From the NCBI RefSeq assembly GCF_024294805.1, contig NZ_JANCLU010000004.1, forward strand, positions 226,601 to 290,600: a stretch of 64,000 nt of DNA, written 5' to 3'. Source of the stretch: Alsobacter ponti (GTDB taxonomy: Bacteria; Pseudomonadota; Alphaproteobacteria; Rhizobiales; Beijerinckiaceae). Below the pieces are notes generated by a model, which had not been told where the DNA came from, did not search any database, and worked only from the letters and a program-made list of their open reading frames with translations. Below, piece after piece: positions 39,092-48,604 of this stretch; position 1 is the stretch's first letter, and each line of letters opens with the position of its first letter. The translations under genes were made by a program, and so were the position numbers.

Positions 39092-39213
39092 GGCCGATAA
39101 CTCCCCCAGGTTGCCGGTAACTCTTGGCGCAGCTAAGCACCAGCTCCAGAAGATCGTCTGAATGGGATGCCTAAAATTCGAGGGATCGGACGGCGCGGCG
39201 CGGGTTCTGGCCG

Positions 39214-39699
39214 TTACTTGGCGAGCCCGTTGCGCACGTTGGCCTGGTTGGCTGTCGCCTCGAAGAACTTGGGAACGTCGCCGAGGCTGATCGTGGGCTG
39301 GCAGCGCGGCGTGCAGGAATAGGTCTCGCGCTCGAGGCCGCGCTGCACCAGCACCTGCCCGTCCGTGGCGGGCTCGACATGGATCAGCCGCTCCGAGATC
39401 ACCGAACCGGTGGCGTCCTGCGAGATCAGGTTGGTGGTGCCGTAGGCCTTTCCGGTGATCACCACCGAGCCGTTCTTCTGCACTGAGATGTCCGCGATCG
39501 ACGGATTGCCGACGATGACGGTGGTGGTGGAGGGCGGCAGCTTCAGCACGGCGGCGCGGTCGGTGAGCACCGTCACGCTGTCCAACGCGAAGGCCGGGGC
39601 CGCAAGCGCGAGCGCGCAGGCGGCGAGGGCGGCGGAAAAGGCCGGTCCACGGCGGCGCGCCGGACGGCAGGGCAGCGGAGACGGGGGCACGAGCGACAT
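39214..39699 (-). CDS. Pilus assembly protein, secretin N-terminal domain only
   Basis: A 161-residue exported protein. A signal peptide ends APAFA near residue 39. The rest is a single T2SS/T3SS pilus N-terminal (Pil_N) domain: SVTVLTDRAAVLKLPPSTTT, VIVGNPSIADISVQKNGSVV and GKAYGTTNLISQD. CpaC, encoded downstream on the other strand, has the same domain plus the secretin. This stand-alone copy occurs in many alphaproteobacterial tad loci; its exact role in the outer-membrane pore is not known. An alternative GTG start lies three codons upstream. Confidence 0.85.
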   Translation of the reverse strand: MSLVPPSPLPCRPARRRGPAFSAALAACALALAAPAFALDSVTVLTDRAAVLKLPPSTTTVIVGNPSIADISVQKNGSVVITGKAYGTTNLISQDATGSVISERLIHVEPATDGQVLVQRGLERETYSCTPRCQPTISLGDVPKFFEATANQANVRNGLAK

Positions 39700-39783
39700 C
39701 CTCTTCACCGGGGCAAGTCTCGCGTGAAGGTTGCGCTTGATTGGTATACAATCCGTGAACGCAGCGGCGGCTCCAACCGATCG

Positions 39784-39840
39784 TTAACCCTGCCCTTAAC
39801 CGATCCAATTGTCGCGGGCCGCGAGACTTGCGCTTAACCG
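39784..39840 (+). promoter_or_regulatory. TTAAC-motif cluster upstream of the Flp pilin gene
   Basis: Three TTAAC motifs lie at 39784, 39796 and 39834. The second and third sit in a near direct repeat (CTTAACCGATCC and CTTAACCGCTCC) 38 bases apart. The first two are spaced TTAA-N8-TTAA, one base longer than the CtrA consensus. The 255-base divergent region holds promoters for flp and the minus-strand pilus gene. CtrA control is plausible by analogy with Caulobacter pilA but not proven. Confidence 0.35.
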
Positions 39841-39954
39841 CTCCGAAAGGCCGGCGGCCTAGCGTCGGACCTGTCGGCCGCGGCGTCCAACGGGACGCGG
39901 ACGGGCGGGCGCCGGGCGCCCGGCCTGGGCGGCCCTTCGGCGGGACGACGCGCA

Positions 39955-40113
39955 ATGCTGGCACTGCTTTCACGGTTCGCGGGCGACGAACGGGCGAACA
40001 CGACGGTCGAGTTTGGCCTCATCGGCGGCATCATCATGATCGGCCTGATCGGGGCTTTCGCATCGCTGCGCGGCAACTTGCAGATGACGTTCCAGCCCAA
40101 GACGTTTCCGTGA
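39955..40113 (+). CDS. Flp/Fap type IVb pilin
   Basis: A 52-residue pilin. A short basic leader (MLALLSRFAGDERAN) precedes the hydrophobic pilin core VEFGLIGGIIMIGLIGAFAS with the conserved Glu five residues into the core. The Glu-Phe pair (GluTyr in most Flp pilins) is the adhesin-pilin signature next to the CpaA cleavage site. The short polar C-terminus ends in KTFP. It lies 19 bases before the prepilin peptidase gene. It is the major subunit of the Tad pilus used for surface attachment. No other pilin gene is seen in the window. Confidence 0.88.
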   Translation: MLALLSRFAGDERANTTVEFGLIGGIIMIGLIGAFASLRGNLQMTFQPKTFP

Positions 40114-40132
40114 CGCGGACGGCGGCGGCGCG

Positions 40133-40639
40133 ATGACGGACCTGCTCATCCTCCTGCTCTTCCCGGCGCTGATGGCCTACGCGGCGACCAGCGACCTGAT
40201 CTCCATGACGATCTCCAACCGCGTCTCCCTGCTGCTGGCGGCGGGGTTCCTGGTCGTCGCGCTGGCGCTCGGCATGCCCGCCGGCGCATTTGCCTGGCAC
40301 GTGGCGACGGGCGCGTTCGTGCTGCTCGTCACCTTCGGCATGTTCGCGGCCGGTTGGATCGGCGGCGGCGACGCCAAGCTGGCGGCGGCGACGGCGCTGT
40401 GGATGGGCTCGGAGGCCGTGGTGCAGTACCTCGCCTGGTCGTCGGTGTTCGGCGGCGTGCTGACCTTGCTGCTGCTCCAGTACCGGGCGCATCCGATGCC
40501 GCGGATGGCGCTCGGCGTGCCGTGGCTGGTCCACCTGCACCAGCCGCGCACCGGCATTCCGTACGGCATCGCACTGGCGGCGGGCGGGCTCACGGCATAT
40601 CCGGGGTCGCCTTTATGGACCCTGGCAAGCTTGCATTAG
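40133..40639 (+). CDS. cpaA: Type IV prepilin peptidase CpaA/TadV
   Basis: A 168-residue A24 aspartic peptidase with about five membrane helices. The two catalytic Asp are in ATSDLISMTISNR (after helix 1) and GGGDAKLAAATALW (the GxGD motif). It lacks the N-methylation domain of PilD, as expected for TadV. It removes the leader from the Flp pilin and TadE-like proteins at the inner membrane. Confidence 0.95.
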   Translation: MTDLLILLLFPALMAYAATSDLISMTISNRVSLLLAAGFLVVALALGMPAGAFAWHVATGAFVLLVTFGMFAAGWIGGGDAKLAAATALWMGSEAVVQYLAWSSVFGGVLTLLLLQYRAHPMPRMALGVPWLVHLHQPRTGIPYGIALAAGGLTAYPGSPLWTLASLH

Positions 40640-40763
40640 CCGCTTACCAAATGAATGCTCGCCCCTTGGTTGTAGTGAAAACGATTTGTTAACTGTAAGT
40701 AGAAGATGTTGATGCCTGTTTCAGGGACGCACGACGTCGTGCATCCAGGAGTGGGACAGGCGC

Positions 40764-41546
40764 ATGAATCCGCTACGCCTCGTAGTCTTCGCCGTGGCGC
40801 TCGTCGCCGGCGGCATTGCGGCCTACCTCGCCGCCAGCCCCGGCCAGGGGCCCGCCACGACCCAGTTCGCCCCAGTCGCGCCAGCGGCGGAAGTGCTGGT
40901 CGCCGCCACTGACATCCCGGTCGGCGCCACCGTCTCGGCGCGCGAGGTGAAGTGGCAGGCCTGGCCCGGCGACGGTGTCGGGCCGGGCATGATCACCCGC
41001 GCCTCCCAGCCCAACGCCGTTCAGGACTTCACGGGCGCGCTCGCCCGGACCACGCTGATGACGGGCGAGCCGATCCGCAACGAGCGGCTCGTCAAGGCCA
41101 ACCAGGGCGGCGTGATGTCGGCCCTGCTTCCGGCCGGCCAGCGCGCGCTCGCCATCACCATCGACAATCGCGGCAGCAACTCGGCCGGCAACTTCATCCT
41201 GCCGAACGACCGCGTCGACGTGATCCGCATCTTCAAGAACGACGACGCGAGCCACGCCGAGCAGCGCGAGGTCTACGCCAGCGAAACGCTGCTGCGAAAC
41301 GTCAAGGTGCTGGCCATCGGCCAGAACATCCAGGAGCGCAACGGCGAGAAGGTCGTGGTCGGCGAGACGGCGACGCTGGAGCTCGATCCGGGCCAGGTGG
41401 AGCTGGTGCTTCTCGCCCAGCGCGTCGGCCAGCTCTCGCTGGCGCTGCGCAGCCTGCAGGACATCGCCAAGGCCGACGAGCCGGTGAAGCGGCCCGACGA
41501 CAACAGTCTCACCATCGTACGCTACGGCGCCGCCACGCAGCGCTGA
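40764..41546 (+). CDS. cpaB: Flp pilus assembly protein CpaB
   Basis: A 260-residue periplasmic protein anchored by an N-terminal helix (RLVVFAVALVAGGIAAYLAA). An SAF domain begins near residue 46 (VLVAATDIPVGATVSAREVKW) and is followed by the RcpC/CpaB domain (LPAGQRALAITIDNRGSNSAG, then FILPNDRVDVI). It links the inner-membrane machine to the secretin. AGGAG precedes the ATG. A 124-base gap separates it from cpaA, so it may have its own promoter. Confidence 0.95.
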   Translation: MNPLRLVVFAVALVAGGIAAYLAASPGQGPATTQFAPVAPAAEVLVAATDIPVGATVSAREVKWQAWPGDGVGPGMITRASQPNAVQDFTGALARTTLMTGEPIRNERLVKANQGGVMSALLPAGQRALAITIDNRGSNSAGNFILPNDRVDVIRIFKNDDASHAEQREVYASETLLRNVKVLAIGQNIQERNGEKVVVGETATLELDPGQVELVLLAQRVGQLSLALRSLQDIAKADEPVKRPDDNSLTIVRYGAATQR

Positions 41547-41574
41547 GCGTCGGCGGACAGCGAGGAACACTGGA

Positions 41575-43020
41575 ATGACACGCTCACCCGAACGGCTCCG
41601 GCGTTTCCTGCCCGCTCTCGTCATGCTGGGCGGGGCCGCCTTGTTCGTCCCCGGCGTCGCCGTCGCGCAGATGACCGAGACGCAGATCAGCATGACGGAC
41701 GGCCAGGCGCGCCGCCTCGACATGGGCATCGGCAAGTCGGTGATCGTCGACCTGCCGCGCGACGCCAAGGAAGTCTTCGTCGCCAACCCGAAAGTGGCCA
41801 ACGCCATCGTCCGCTCGACGCGCAAGCTGTTCGTCATCGGCCAGGCCGACGGCCAGACCAGCGTCGTCGTGATGGACACCGAGGGCCGGCAGATCGCCAC
41901 GCTCGACGTTAATGTCGGGCGCGACCTCAACCTGCTGCGGCGCACGCTGAAGGCGGCGGTCCCCGCCGGCGCGATCAACGTGGTGCCCGTCGGCGACACC
42001 ATCGTCCTCACCGGTACGGTCAACTCGCCCGGCGACGCGCTGCAGGCGATGGACATCGCCAAGGGCTTCGTCGCCACCAGCGCGATCGGCGCGACCGCGG
42101 TGACCGGCACGGTGGTCAACTCGTTGACGGTCCGCAACAAGGACCAGGTGATGCTGAAGGTCACCGTGTCCGAGATCCAGCGTTCGGTGCTCAAGCAGCT
42201 CGGGATCAACACCAGCGGCCAGTGGCAGGTGGCGGGCGCGAGCGGCAGCTTCCTCACCGACACGCCGTTCTCGCTGGCGCCGCAGGCGCTCGCGGCCACG
42301 GCGATCACCGGCGGCAGCGGCCTCGGCCCGCTGCCCAACGTCACGCTGCGCGCCGCCGAGCGCGCCGGCGTCATGCGCACCCTCGCCGAGCCAACGCTGA
42401 CCGCGATCTCCGGCGAGAGCGCCCAGTTCACGGCGGGCGGCGACGTGCCGGTGCCCTCGGGCGAATCCTGCACGGCGGGCCTCGTCGGCACCACCTGCAC
42501 CACCTCGATCACCTATCGCCAGGTCGGCGTGGTGCTGAACTTCACTCCGGTCGTGCTCTCCGACGGGCGCATCAGCCTGCACGTCTCCACCGCGGTGACG
42601 GACGTCGACTACGAGAGCCAGATCCGCATCTCGGCCGGCGCCTTCGCGCCGGGCTTCAAGACCCGCAAGATGGACACCACCGTCGAACTGCCTTCCGGCG
42701 CGTCGCTGGTCTCGGCGGGCCTGATGCAGCAGGGCAACGCGCAGGCCGTCAACGGCGTGCCCGGCCTGATGAACCTGCCGGTGCTCGGCGCGATGTTCCG
42801 CTCGCGCGACTACCAGCGCAGCGAGACCGAACTGCTGATCACGGTGACGCCCTACATCGCCAAGGCGACGTCGGAGCGCAACGTGGCCCGGCCCGATGAC
42901 GGCTTCGCCGACGCCAGCGATCCCCAGACCGTGCTGCTCGGCCGGCTCAACCGCCTCTACGGCCCGCCCGGCGCGCGTCCCGTCGCGTACCGCGGCAAGG
43001 CCGGCTTCGTGATCGATTGA
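41575..43020 (+). CDS. cpaC: Flp pilus outer-membrane secretin CpaC
   Basis: A 481-residue secretin. A signal peptide ends VAVAQ. The Pil_N domain follows (residues about 45-115, GIGKSVIVDLPRDAKEVFVA), then a BON-like segment, then the secretin domain from about residue 200 (VMLKVTVSEIQRSVLKQLGI) to GVPGLMNLPVLGAMFRSRDY with the final TELLITVTPYI. It forms the ring through which the pilus leaves the cell. It lies 28 bases after cpaB. Confidence 0.96.
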   Translation: MTRSPERLRRFLPALVMLGGAALFVPGVAVAQMTETQISMTDGQARRLDMGIGKSVIVDLPRDAKEVFVANPKVANAIVRSTRKLFVIGQADGQTSVVVMDTEGRQIATLDVNVGRDLNLLRRTLKAAVPAGAINVVPVGDTIVLTGTVNSPGDALQAMDIAKGFVATSAIGATAVTGTVVNSLTVRNKDQVMLKVTVSEIQRSVLKQLGINTSGQWQVAGASGSFLTDTPFSLAPQALAATAITGGSGLGPLPNVTLRAAERAGVMRTLAEPTLTAISGESAQFTAGGDVPVPSGESCTAGLVGTTCTTSITYRQVGVVLNFTPVVLSDGRISLHVSTAVTDVDYESQIRISAGAFAPGFKTRKMDTTVELPSGASLVSAGLMQQGNAQAVNGVPGLMNLPVLGAMFRSRDYQRSETELLITVTPYIAKATSERNVARPDDGFADASDPQTVLLGRLNRLYGPPGARPVAYRGKAGFVID

Positions 43021-43060
43021 GCCCATGCGGACCGCGACAGCGACACCAGGAGCCACGCAG

Positions 43061-43795
43061 ATGCCCGCCGCTCTCCACTCTCTCGCCGCCCGCCCGCTCG
43101 CGCGGGCCGCGGCCGCCCTCTCCCTGCTGCTGGCGCTGGGCGCGTGCCGCTCGGAGATCGCCCAGCCCGATCTCGGCTACCCCAACGACTACCGCGTCCG
43201 CCATCCCATCGCGCTGGCTTACGCGCCGACCGAGCTGGACCTGTTCCTCGGCCATAACGGCTACGGGCTGGACGAGCGCCAGGCGCGCGATCTCCAGCAG
43301 TTCCTGCAGGACTACCGCGAGCACGGGCGCGGCGGCATCCTCGTCCTGGTGCCGGTGACGGGCGGCAAGGGCGGCGGCGGCGCGCAGTCGGTGCGCGCCT
43401 CGCTCGCGTCGGCGGGCCTGGCGGGCCACCAGGTCCGCTACCAGAACTATTCGACGCCGGACGCGGCGCTCGCCTCGCCGGTGCGGCTCAGCTTCACCAA
43501 GATGCAGGCCAAGGTGCTCGGCGCCTGCGGTGACTGGCGGCAGGACCTCAACGGCGAGGCCGCGAGCGTCGAGGGCTGGAAGAACAAGCCCTATCCGAAC
43601 ATGGGCTGCGCCTACCAGACGGCGCTGGCCAACCAGGTCGACGACCCCGTCGACTTCGTGAGGCCGCGCGCCGAGACGCGCTCCGACATCGCGCGCCGTA
43701 TGAAGGCGATCGACGATTTGCGCAAGGGCCAGGACCCCTCGACGAACTGGAAGTCGCAGGCCGCCGACGTGTCGACCGCAGTGGGGAGCAACTGA
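43061..43795 (+). CDS. cpaD: Pilus assembly lipoprotein CpaD
   Basis: A 244-residue outer-membrane lipoprotein. The lipobox LALGAC marks the lipidated Cys near residue 29. CpaD-family features follow: DYRVRHPIALAYAPTELDLF, a Gly-rich loop, and GDWRQDLNG with NMGCAYQTALANQVDDPVDF. AGGAG eight bases upstream favours the ATG at 43061 over one at 43025. It works with CpaC. The stop overlaps the cpaE start (TGATGG). Confidence 0.92.
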   Translation: MPAALHSLAARPLARAAAALSLLLALGACRSEIAQPDLGYPNDYRVRHPIALAYAPTELDLFLGHNGYGLDERQARDLQQFLQDYREHGRGGILVLVPVTGGKGGGGAQSVRASLASAGLAGHQVRYQNYSTPDAALASPVRLSFTKMQAKVLGACGDWRQDLNGEAASVEGWKNKPYPNMGCAYQTALANQVDDPVDFVRPRAETRSDIARRMKAIDDLRKGQDPSTNWKSQAADVSTAVGSN

Positions 43796-45048
43796 TGGAC
43801 GGGGGCTGGACCGGAGGGGGCGCGCCGGATCGCGTCGTGATGCCCGTGCCGCGGATTTCCGTGCACGCGTTCTGCGAGACGCAGCCGGTGGCCGCGCTCG
43901 TCGAGGCGGCGGCGCGCGACCGGCGCATGGACAAGGCGCAGGTCGTCGTGTCGATGGGCGGCGCGCCGGCGGCGGTGGAGATGTTCCGCACCGCGCCCAC
44001 CCCGAACCTCATCGTCATGGAGTCGCTCACCGGCGACGGGAACCAGTTGCTCGGCCTGCTCGACGCGCTGGCCGAGACCTGCGACCCCGGCACCAAGGTG
44101 CTGGTGATCGGGCACATGAACGACGTGCTGCTCTATCGCGAGCTGATCCGCCGCGGCGTCTCCGACTACCTGATCGCCCCGCTCGACCTGATCGGCCTCA
44201 TCCAGGCGATCTCGGACCTCTACAGCGGCGCGGAAAGCGGGCCGCTCGGGCGCACCATCGCCGTCACCGGCGCCAAGGGCGGCGTCGGCGCGTCGACCAT
44301 CGCGCACAACCTCGCCTGGAGCCTGTCGGTCAGGGTCGGCACGCCGACCGTGATCGCCGACCTCGACCTGCCGTTCGGCACGGTCGGCCTCGACTTCAAC
44401 CAGGATCCGCCGCAGGGCATCGCCGACGCGGTGTACTCGCCGGACCGCCTCGACGCGAACTTCCTCGACCGCCTGCTGTCGAAGTGTTCCGAAAACCTGC
44501 ACATGCTGGCCGCGCCGGCCACGCTGGACCGCATCTACGACCTCGATGAAACCAGCTTCGACCTCACGGTCGAGCTGCTGCGGGCCTCGACGCCCTGCGT
44601 CGTGCTCGACCTGCCGCACCAGTGGAACGGCTGGACGCGCCGCCAGCTCGTGACGGCCGACGACATCGTCATCGTCGCGGCGCCCGACCTCGCCAATCTA
44701 CGCAACGCCAAGGTGATGATGGACGTGCTGTCCAGCGCCCGTCCCAACGACCGGCGGCCGCGCGTGGTGATCAACATGACCGGCGTGCCCAAGCGCCCGG
44801 AGATCCCGGTGCTGGAGTTCGCCAAGGCGCTCGGCGGCGACCCGGAGACGGTGATCGCCTTCGACCCGCAGCTGTTCGGCACGGCGGCCAACAATGGCAA
44901 GCTCGTCGTCGAGTCGCAGCCGAACGGCAAGGTCGCCGAGGCGCTCGAGACCCTCGCCGCGCGGCTCGTCGGGCGCAGCGAGGCCAAGTCGCAGAGCCGC
45001 GCCTTCCTCAAGCCGTTGCTCAACCGGCTGAAGCGGGCGCGCGGGTGA
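43795..45048 (+). CDS. cpaE: Pilus localisation ATPase CpaE/TadZ
   Basis: A 417-residue protein. An atypical receiver-like domain occupies about residues 20-140 (PNLIVMESLTGDGNQLL). It is followed by a MinD/ParA-type ATPase with the deviant Walker A TGAKGGVGASTIAHN near residue 157, where the second Lys is replaced by Ala, as is usual for CpaE. CpaE places the pilus machine at a pole. It shares one base with cpaD and lies 83 bases before cpaF. Confidence 0.95.
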   Translation: MDGGWTGGGAPDRVVMPVPRISVHAFCETQPVAALVEAAARDRRMDKAQVVVSMGGAPAAVEMFRTAPTPNLIVMESLTGDGNQLLGLLDALAETCDPGTKVLVIGHMNDVLLYRELIRRGVSDYLIAPLDLIGLIQAISDLYSGAESGPLGRTIAVTGAKGGVGASTIAHNLAWSLSVRVGTPTVIADLDLPFGTVGLDFNQDPPQGIADAVYSPDRLDANFLDRLLSKCSENLHMLAAPATLDRIYDLDETSFDLTVELLRASTPCVVLDLPHQWNGWTRRQLVTADDIVIVAAPDLANLRNAKVMMDVLSSARPNDRRPRVVINMTGVPKRPEIPVLEFAKALGGDPETVIAFDPQLFGTAANNGKLVVESQPNGKVAEALETLAARLVGRSEAKSQSRAFLKPLLNRLKRARG

Positions 45049-45131
45049 TGCCGGGGCGACAACCTCCGGTCGGTCCGGGCGGGGGTTGCGCAACGTAAAT
45101 GTAAGGTCTTGTCGGGGACACTCGGGACGCC

Positions 45132-46595
45132 ATGTTCGGAAAACGAGCTACCATCGGAACGCCGCAAGCCGCGTTCGGCAAGACGTCCCCGGCGACCGGA
45201 TCGGTCGTCGGGCCCGCCCCCGTGCTCGGCCCCACGCCGCCGCCGGCCTCGCCGGGTTCGCCGATGGCCGACCCCGCCGCGCTCGGCCTGCCCGGCCGCT
45301 CGGAGGAGTACTACCAGACCAAGAGCATGGTGTTCGGCGCGCTGATCGAGGCCATCGATCTGTCGCAGCTGAGCCGCCTCGACGCCGACGCGGCGCGCGA
45401 GGAGATCCGGGACATCGTCACCGAGATCATCGCGCTCAAGAACCTCGCCATGTCGATCGACGAGCAGGAGGATCTGCTCGACGATATCTGCAACGACGTG
45501 CTCGGCTACGGTCCGCTCGAGCCGCTGCTGGCGCGCGACGATATCGCGGACATCATGGTCAACGGGCCGTCGCGCACCTACATCGAGGTGGCCGGCAAGA
45601 TCCAGCTCACCAATGTGCGCTTCCGCGACGCGTCGCAGCTGATGAACATCTGCCAGCGCATCGTGAGCCAGGTCGGCCGTCGCGTCGACGAGGCCTCGCC
45701 GATCTGCGACGCGCGCCTGCCCGACGGGTCGCGCGTCAACGTCATCGCGCCGCCGCTGGCCATCGACGGCGCGGCCCTCACCATCCGAAAGTTCAAGCGC
45801 GACAAGCTCACCCTCGACCAGCTCGTGCGCTTCGGCTCGGTCTCGGCTGAGGGGGCGCAGTTGCTCCAGATCATGGGGCGGGTCCGCTGCAACGTCGTCA
45901 TCTCGGGCGGAACCGGCTCGGGCAAGACGACGCTGCTCAACTGCCTCACGCGCTACATCGACAACGACGAGCGCATCATCACCTGCGAGGACGCGGCGGA
46001 ACTGCAGTTGCAGCAGCCGCACGTCGTGCGCCTGGAGACGCGCCCGCCCAACCTCGAGGGGCAGGGCGCCATCACCATGCGCGACCTCGTCAAGAACTGC
46101 CTGCGCATGCGGCCCGAGCGCATCATCGTCGGCGAGGTGCGCGGACCGGAGGCGTTCGACCTGCTGCAGGCGATGAACACCGGCCACGACGGCTCGATGG
46201 GCACGCTGCACGCGAACTCGCCGCGCGAGGCGCTGTCGCGCATCGAGTCGATGATCACGATGGGCGGCTACTCGCTGCCGTCGCGCACCATCCGCGAGAT
46301 GATCTGCTCCTCCGTGGACGTGATCGTCCAGGCGTCGCGCCTGCGCGACGGGTCGCGCCGCATCACCCACATCACCGAGGTTCTGGGGATGGAAGGCGAC
46401 ACCATCATCACCCAGGACATCATGCTCTACAAAATCACCGGCGAGGACGCCAACAATCGGCTGATCGGCCGCCATGTCTCGACCGGCATCGGACGCCCGA
46501 AAATGTGGGAGCGCGCGCGCTACTACAACGAGGAGCGCCGCCTCGCCACCGCGCTCGACGCCATGGAGGTGATCGACGATGCGAACCTGGGCTGA
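45132..46595 (+). CDS. cpaF: Pilus assembly/retraction ATPase CpaF/TadA
   Basis: A 487-residue secretion ATPase of the GspE/VirB11 class. The N-terminal 80 residues are Pro/Ala-rich. CpaF-type motifs are [20 protein letters not shown], Walker [14 protein letters not shown] near residue 260, the Asp box [15 protein letters not shown], Walker [21 protein letters not shown] and the His box [14 protein letters not shown]. It powers pilin polymerisation and retraction from the cytosolic face. Confidence 0.97.
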   Translation: MFGKRATIGTPQAAFGKTSPATGSVVGPAPVLGPTPPPASPGSPMADPAALGLPGRSEEYYQTKSMVFGALIEAIDLSQLSRLDADAAREEIRDIVTEIIALKNLAMSIDEQEDLLDDICNDVLGYGPLEPLLARDDIADIMVNGPSRTYIEVAGKIQLTNVRFRDASQLMNICQRIVSQVGRRVDEASPICDARLPDGSRVNVIAPPLAIDGAALTIRKFKRDKLTLDQLVRFGSVSAEGAQLLQIMGRVRCNVVISGGTGSGKTTLLNCLTRYIDNDERIITCEDAAELQLQQPHVVRLETRPPNLEGQGAITMRDLVKNCLRMRPERIIVGEVRGPEAFDLLQAMNTGHDGSMGTLHANSPREALSRIESMITMGGYSLPSRTIREMICSSVDVIVQASRLRDGSRRITHITEVLGMEGDTIITQDIMLYKITGEDANNRLIGRHVSTGIGRPKMWERARYYNEERRLATALDAMEVIDDANLG

Positions 46596-46613
46596 TCCGC
46601 ACGGGACGCGCGC

Positions 46614-47597
46614 ATGGACCTGAGCAAGCTGGCCATCGGCGCCCTCGCCGCCGTCGCCGTGGGCGCGGCGGCCTACGCTCTTCTGTACCCCACCCTGTCG
46701 GGAACCGGCCGGGCCGCGCAGCGGCGCAAGTCGCTCGTCGGAACTGGTGCGCGCACCACGGAGGCGCGCGGCGCCGCCATCGCCGCGCAGGCGCGGCGCG
46801 ACAAGATCAGCACCAGCCTGAGCGAGATCGAGCAGCGCCAGAAAGAGGCGAACACCGTCAACCTCGATAAGCGCCTCGCCCAGGCGGGCCTGTCATGGAA
46901 CCGGCGCCGCTATTACCTTGTCAGCGCTGTCATGGGCTTCGTCACCGCCGTGCTCGTGCTGGCGGGCAGCGGCCATCCGGCCGGCTTCGCGATGGGCTTC
47001 TTCGTCGGCTTCCTCGGCCTGCCGCGCTGGATGATCGCACGCATGCGCAAGAAGCGCATGGCGCGCTTCACCGACGAGTTGCCCAACGCCATGGACATCA
47101 TCGTGCGCGGCATCCGCTCCGGCCTGCCGCTCGGCGACTGCCTGCGGCTGATCGCCAACGAGGCCGTCGAGCCGCTGCGCACCGAGTTCCGCGTGGTGAT
47201 GGAAAGCCACACGATGGGCATGCCGATCGGCGAGGCGGTGGGCAAACTCTACGAGCGCGTGCCGGTGCCCGAGGCCAACTTCTTCGCCATCGTCATCAAC
47301 ATCCAGCAGAAGTCGGGCGGCAATCTCTCGGAAGCGCTGGGCAACCTCTCCCGCGTCATCCGCGACCGCAAGAAGATGCGCGGCAAGATCAACGCGATGA
47401 GCATGGAGGCGAAGGTCTCCGCCATCATCATCGGCATCCTGCCGGTGGCCGTGGGGCTGATGGTCTACGGCACCAGCCCCGACTACATCCGCCTGCTCTG
47501 GACGACGATGAGCGGCCGGCTGTGGATGGCCGGCGGCGCCTTCATGATGGTGGCCGGCACGCTGGTCATGAAGAAGATGATCAGCTTCGATATCTGA
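46614..47597 (+). CDS. tadB: Pilus platform protein TadB
   Basis: A 327-residue inner-membrane protein of the T2SSF fold. It has an N-terminal helix, a cytosolic region with KRLAQAGLSWNRRRYYLVSA, and the T2SSF core ELPNAMDIIVRGIRSGLPLG with EANFFAIVINIQQKSGGNLS, plus two C-terminal helices. TadB and TadC form the platform on which CpaF acts. It lies 18 bases after cpaF. Confidence 0.95.
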   Translation: MDLSKLAIGALAAVAVGAAAYALLYPTLSGTGRAAQRRKSLVGTGARTTEARGAAIAAQARRDKISTSLSEIEQRQKEANTVNLDKRLAQAGLSWNRRRYYLVSAVMGFVTAVLVLAGSGHPAGFAMGFFVGFLGLPRWMIARMRKKRMARFTDELPNAMDIIVRGIRSGLPLGDCLRLIANEAVEPLRTEFRVVMESHTMGMPIGEAVGKLYERVPVPEANFFAIVINIQQKSGGNLSEALGNLSRVIRDRKKMRGKINAMSMEAKVSAIIIGILPVAVGLMVYGTSPDYIRLLWTTMSGRLWMAGGAFMMVAGTLVMKKMISFDI

Positions 47598-47610
47598 GGG
47601 AACGGTCGCG

Positions 47611-48588
47611 ATGCTTTCCGCCCTGATGGCCAAGGTCGCCGACCCGCACTTCATCGTGATGGCGCTCGCCGCCATCGCGGCGGCGGCCACGGTGCTCACC
47701 CTCGCCATGCCGCTGGTGGAGGGCGACGTCCTCAACAAGCGCATGAAGGCGGTGGCGCTGGAGCGCGAGCAACTGCGCGCCCGCGAGCGCGAGCGCCTCG
47801 CCCGGCAGGCGGACAGGCCCTCGCTGCGGCAGGCCCCCAAGGCCTACATGAAGCAGATCGTCGACCAGTTCCAGCTCGGCCGCTGGCTGGGCGCGGAGCA
47901 CGCCAAGTCGCGCCTCACCATGGCCGGCTATCGCGGCCCGCAGGCGGAAGTCGGCTTCCTGTTCTTCCGCCTCGTCACGCCGATCGTGCTGGCGCTGGTG
48001 GCGCTGGCCTACGCGTTCCTGCTGTGGGACACGAAGCAGCCCTTCATCGTCAAGATGGGCTGCGGCATGGTGGGCGCGTTCGTCGGCATCAAGCTGCCGG
48101 AAGTGTTCATCAAGAACCAGATTCTGAAGCGGCAGCAATCGATGCGCCGCGCCTTCCCCGACGCGCTCGACCTGCTGCTGATCTGCGTCGAGTCGGGCAT
48201 GTCGATCGAGCAGGCGTTCCGCCGCGTCTCGCAGGAAATCGGCACCCAGTCGGTGCCGCTGGCGGAGGAGCTGTCGCTCACCACCGCCGAGCTGTCGTTC
48301 CTGCAGGACCGACGCCTCGCCTTCGAGAACCTCGCCGCTCGCACCGGGCTCGAACCGGTGAAGAGCGTCTGCCAGGCGCTGGTCCAGGCCGAGAAATACG
48401 GCACGCCGGTGGGTCAGGCGCTGCGCGTGCTCTCCCAGGAAAGCCGCGACGAGCGCATGATCCAGGCCGAGAAGAAGGCGGCTTCGCTGCCGCCCAAGCT
48501 CACCGTGCCGATGATCCTGTTCTTCCTGCCGGTGCTTCTGATCGTGATCCTGATCCCGGCCGCGATCCAGGTGTTCAAGTGGCCGTAA
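47611..48588 (+). CDS. tadC: Pilus platform protein TadC
   Basis: A 325-residue partner of TadB with the same T2SSF fold: FPDALDLLLICVESGMSIEQ followed by FRRVSQEIG, and VCQALVQAEKYGTPVGQALR. N-terminal and C-terminal membrane helices are present. It is the last gene of the plus-strand tad operon, 13 bases after tadB, and is convergent with nudC. No tadG-length protein is found in this locus. Confidence 0.95.
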   Translation: MLSALMAKVADPHFIVMALAAIAAAATVLTLAMPLVEGDVLNKRMKAVALEREQLRARERERLARQADRPSLRQAPKAYMKQIVDQFQLGRWLGAEHAKSRLTMAGYRGPQAEVGFLFFRLVTPIVLALVALAYAFLLWDTKQPFIVKMGCGMVGAFVGIKLPEVFIKNQILKRQQSMRRAFPDALDLLLICVESGMSIEQAFRRVSQEIGTQSVPLAEELSLTTAELSFLQDRRLAFENLAARTGLEPVKSVCQALVQAEKYGTPVGQALRVLSQESRDERMIQAEKKAASLPPKLTVPMILFFLPVLLIVILIPAAIQVFKWP

Positions 48589-48604
48589 GCCAGGGGCTCG
48601 GTCT

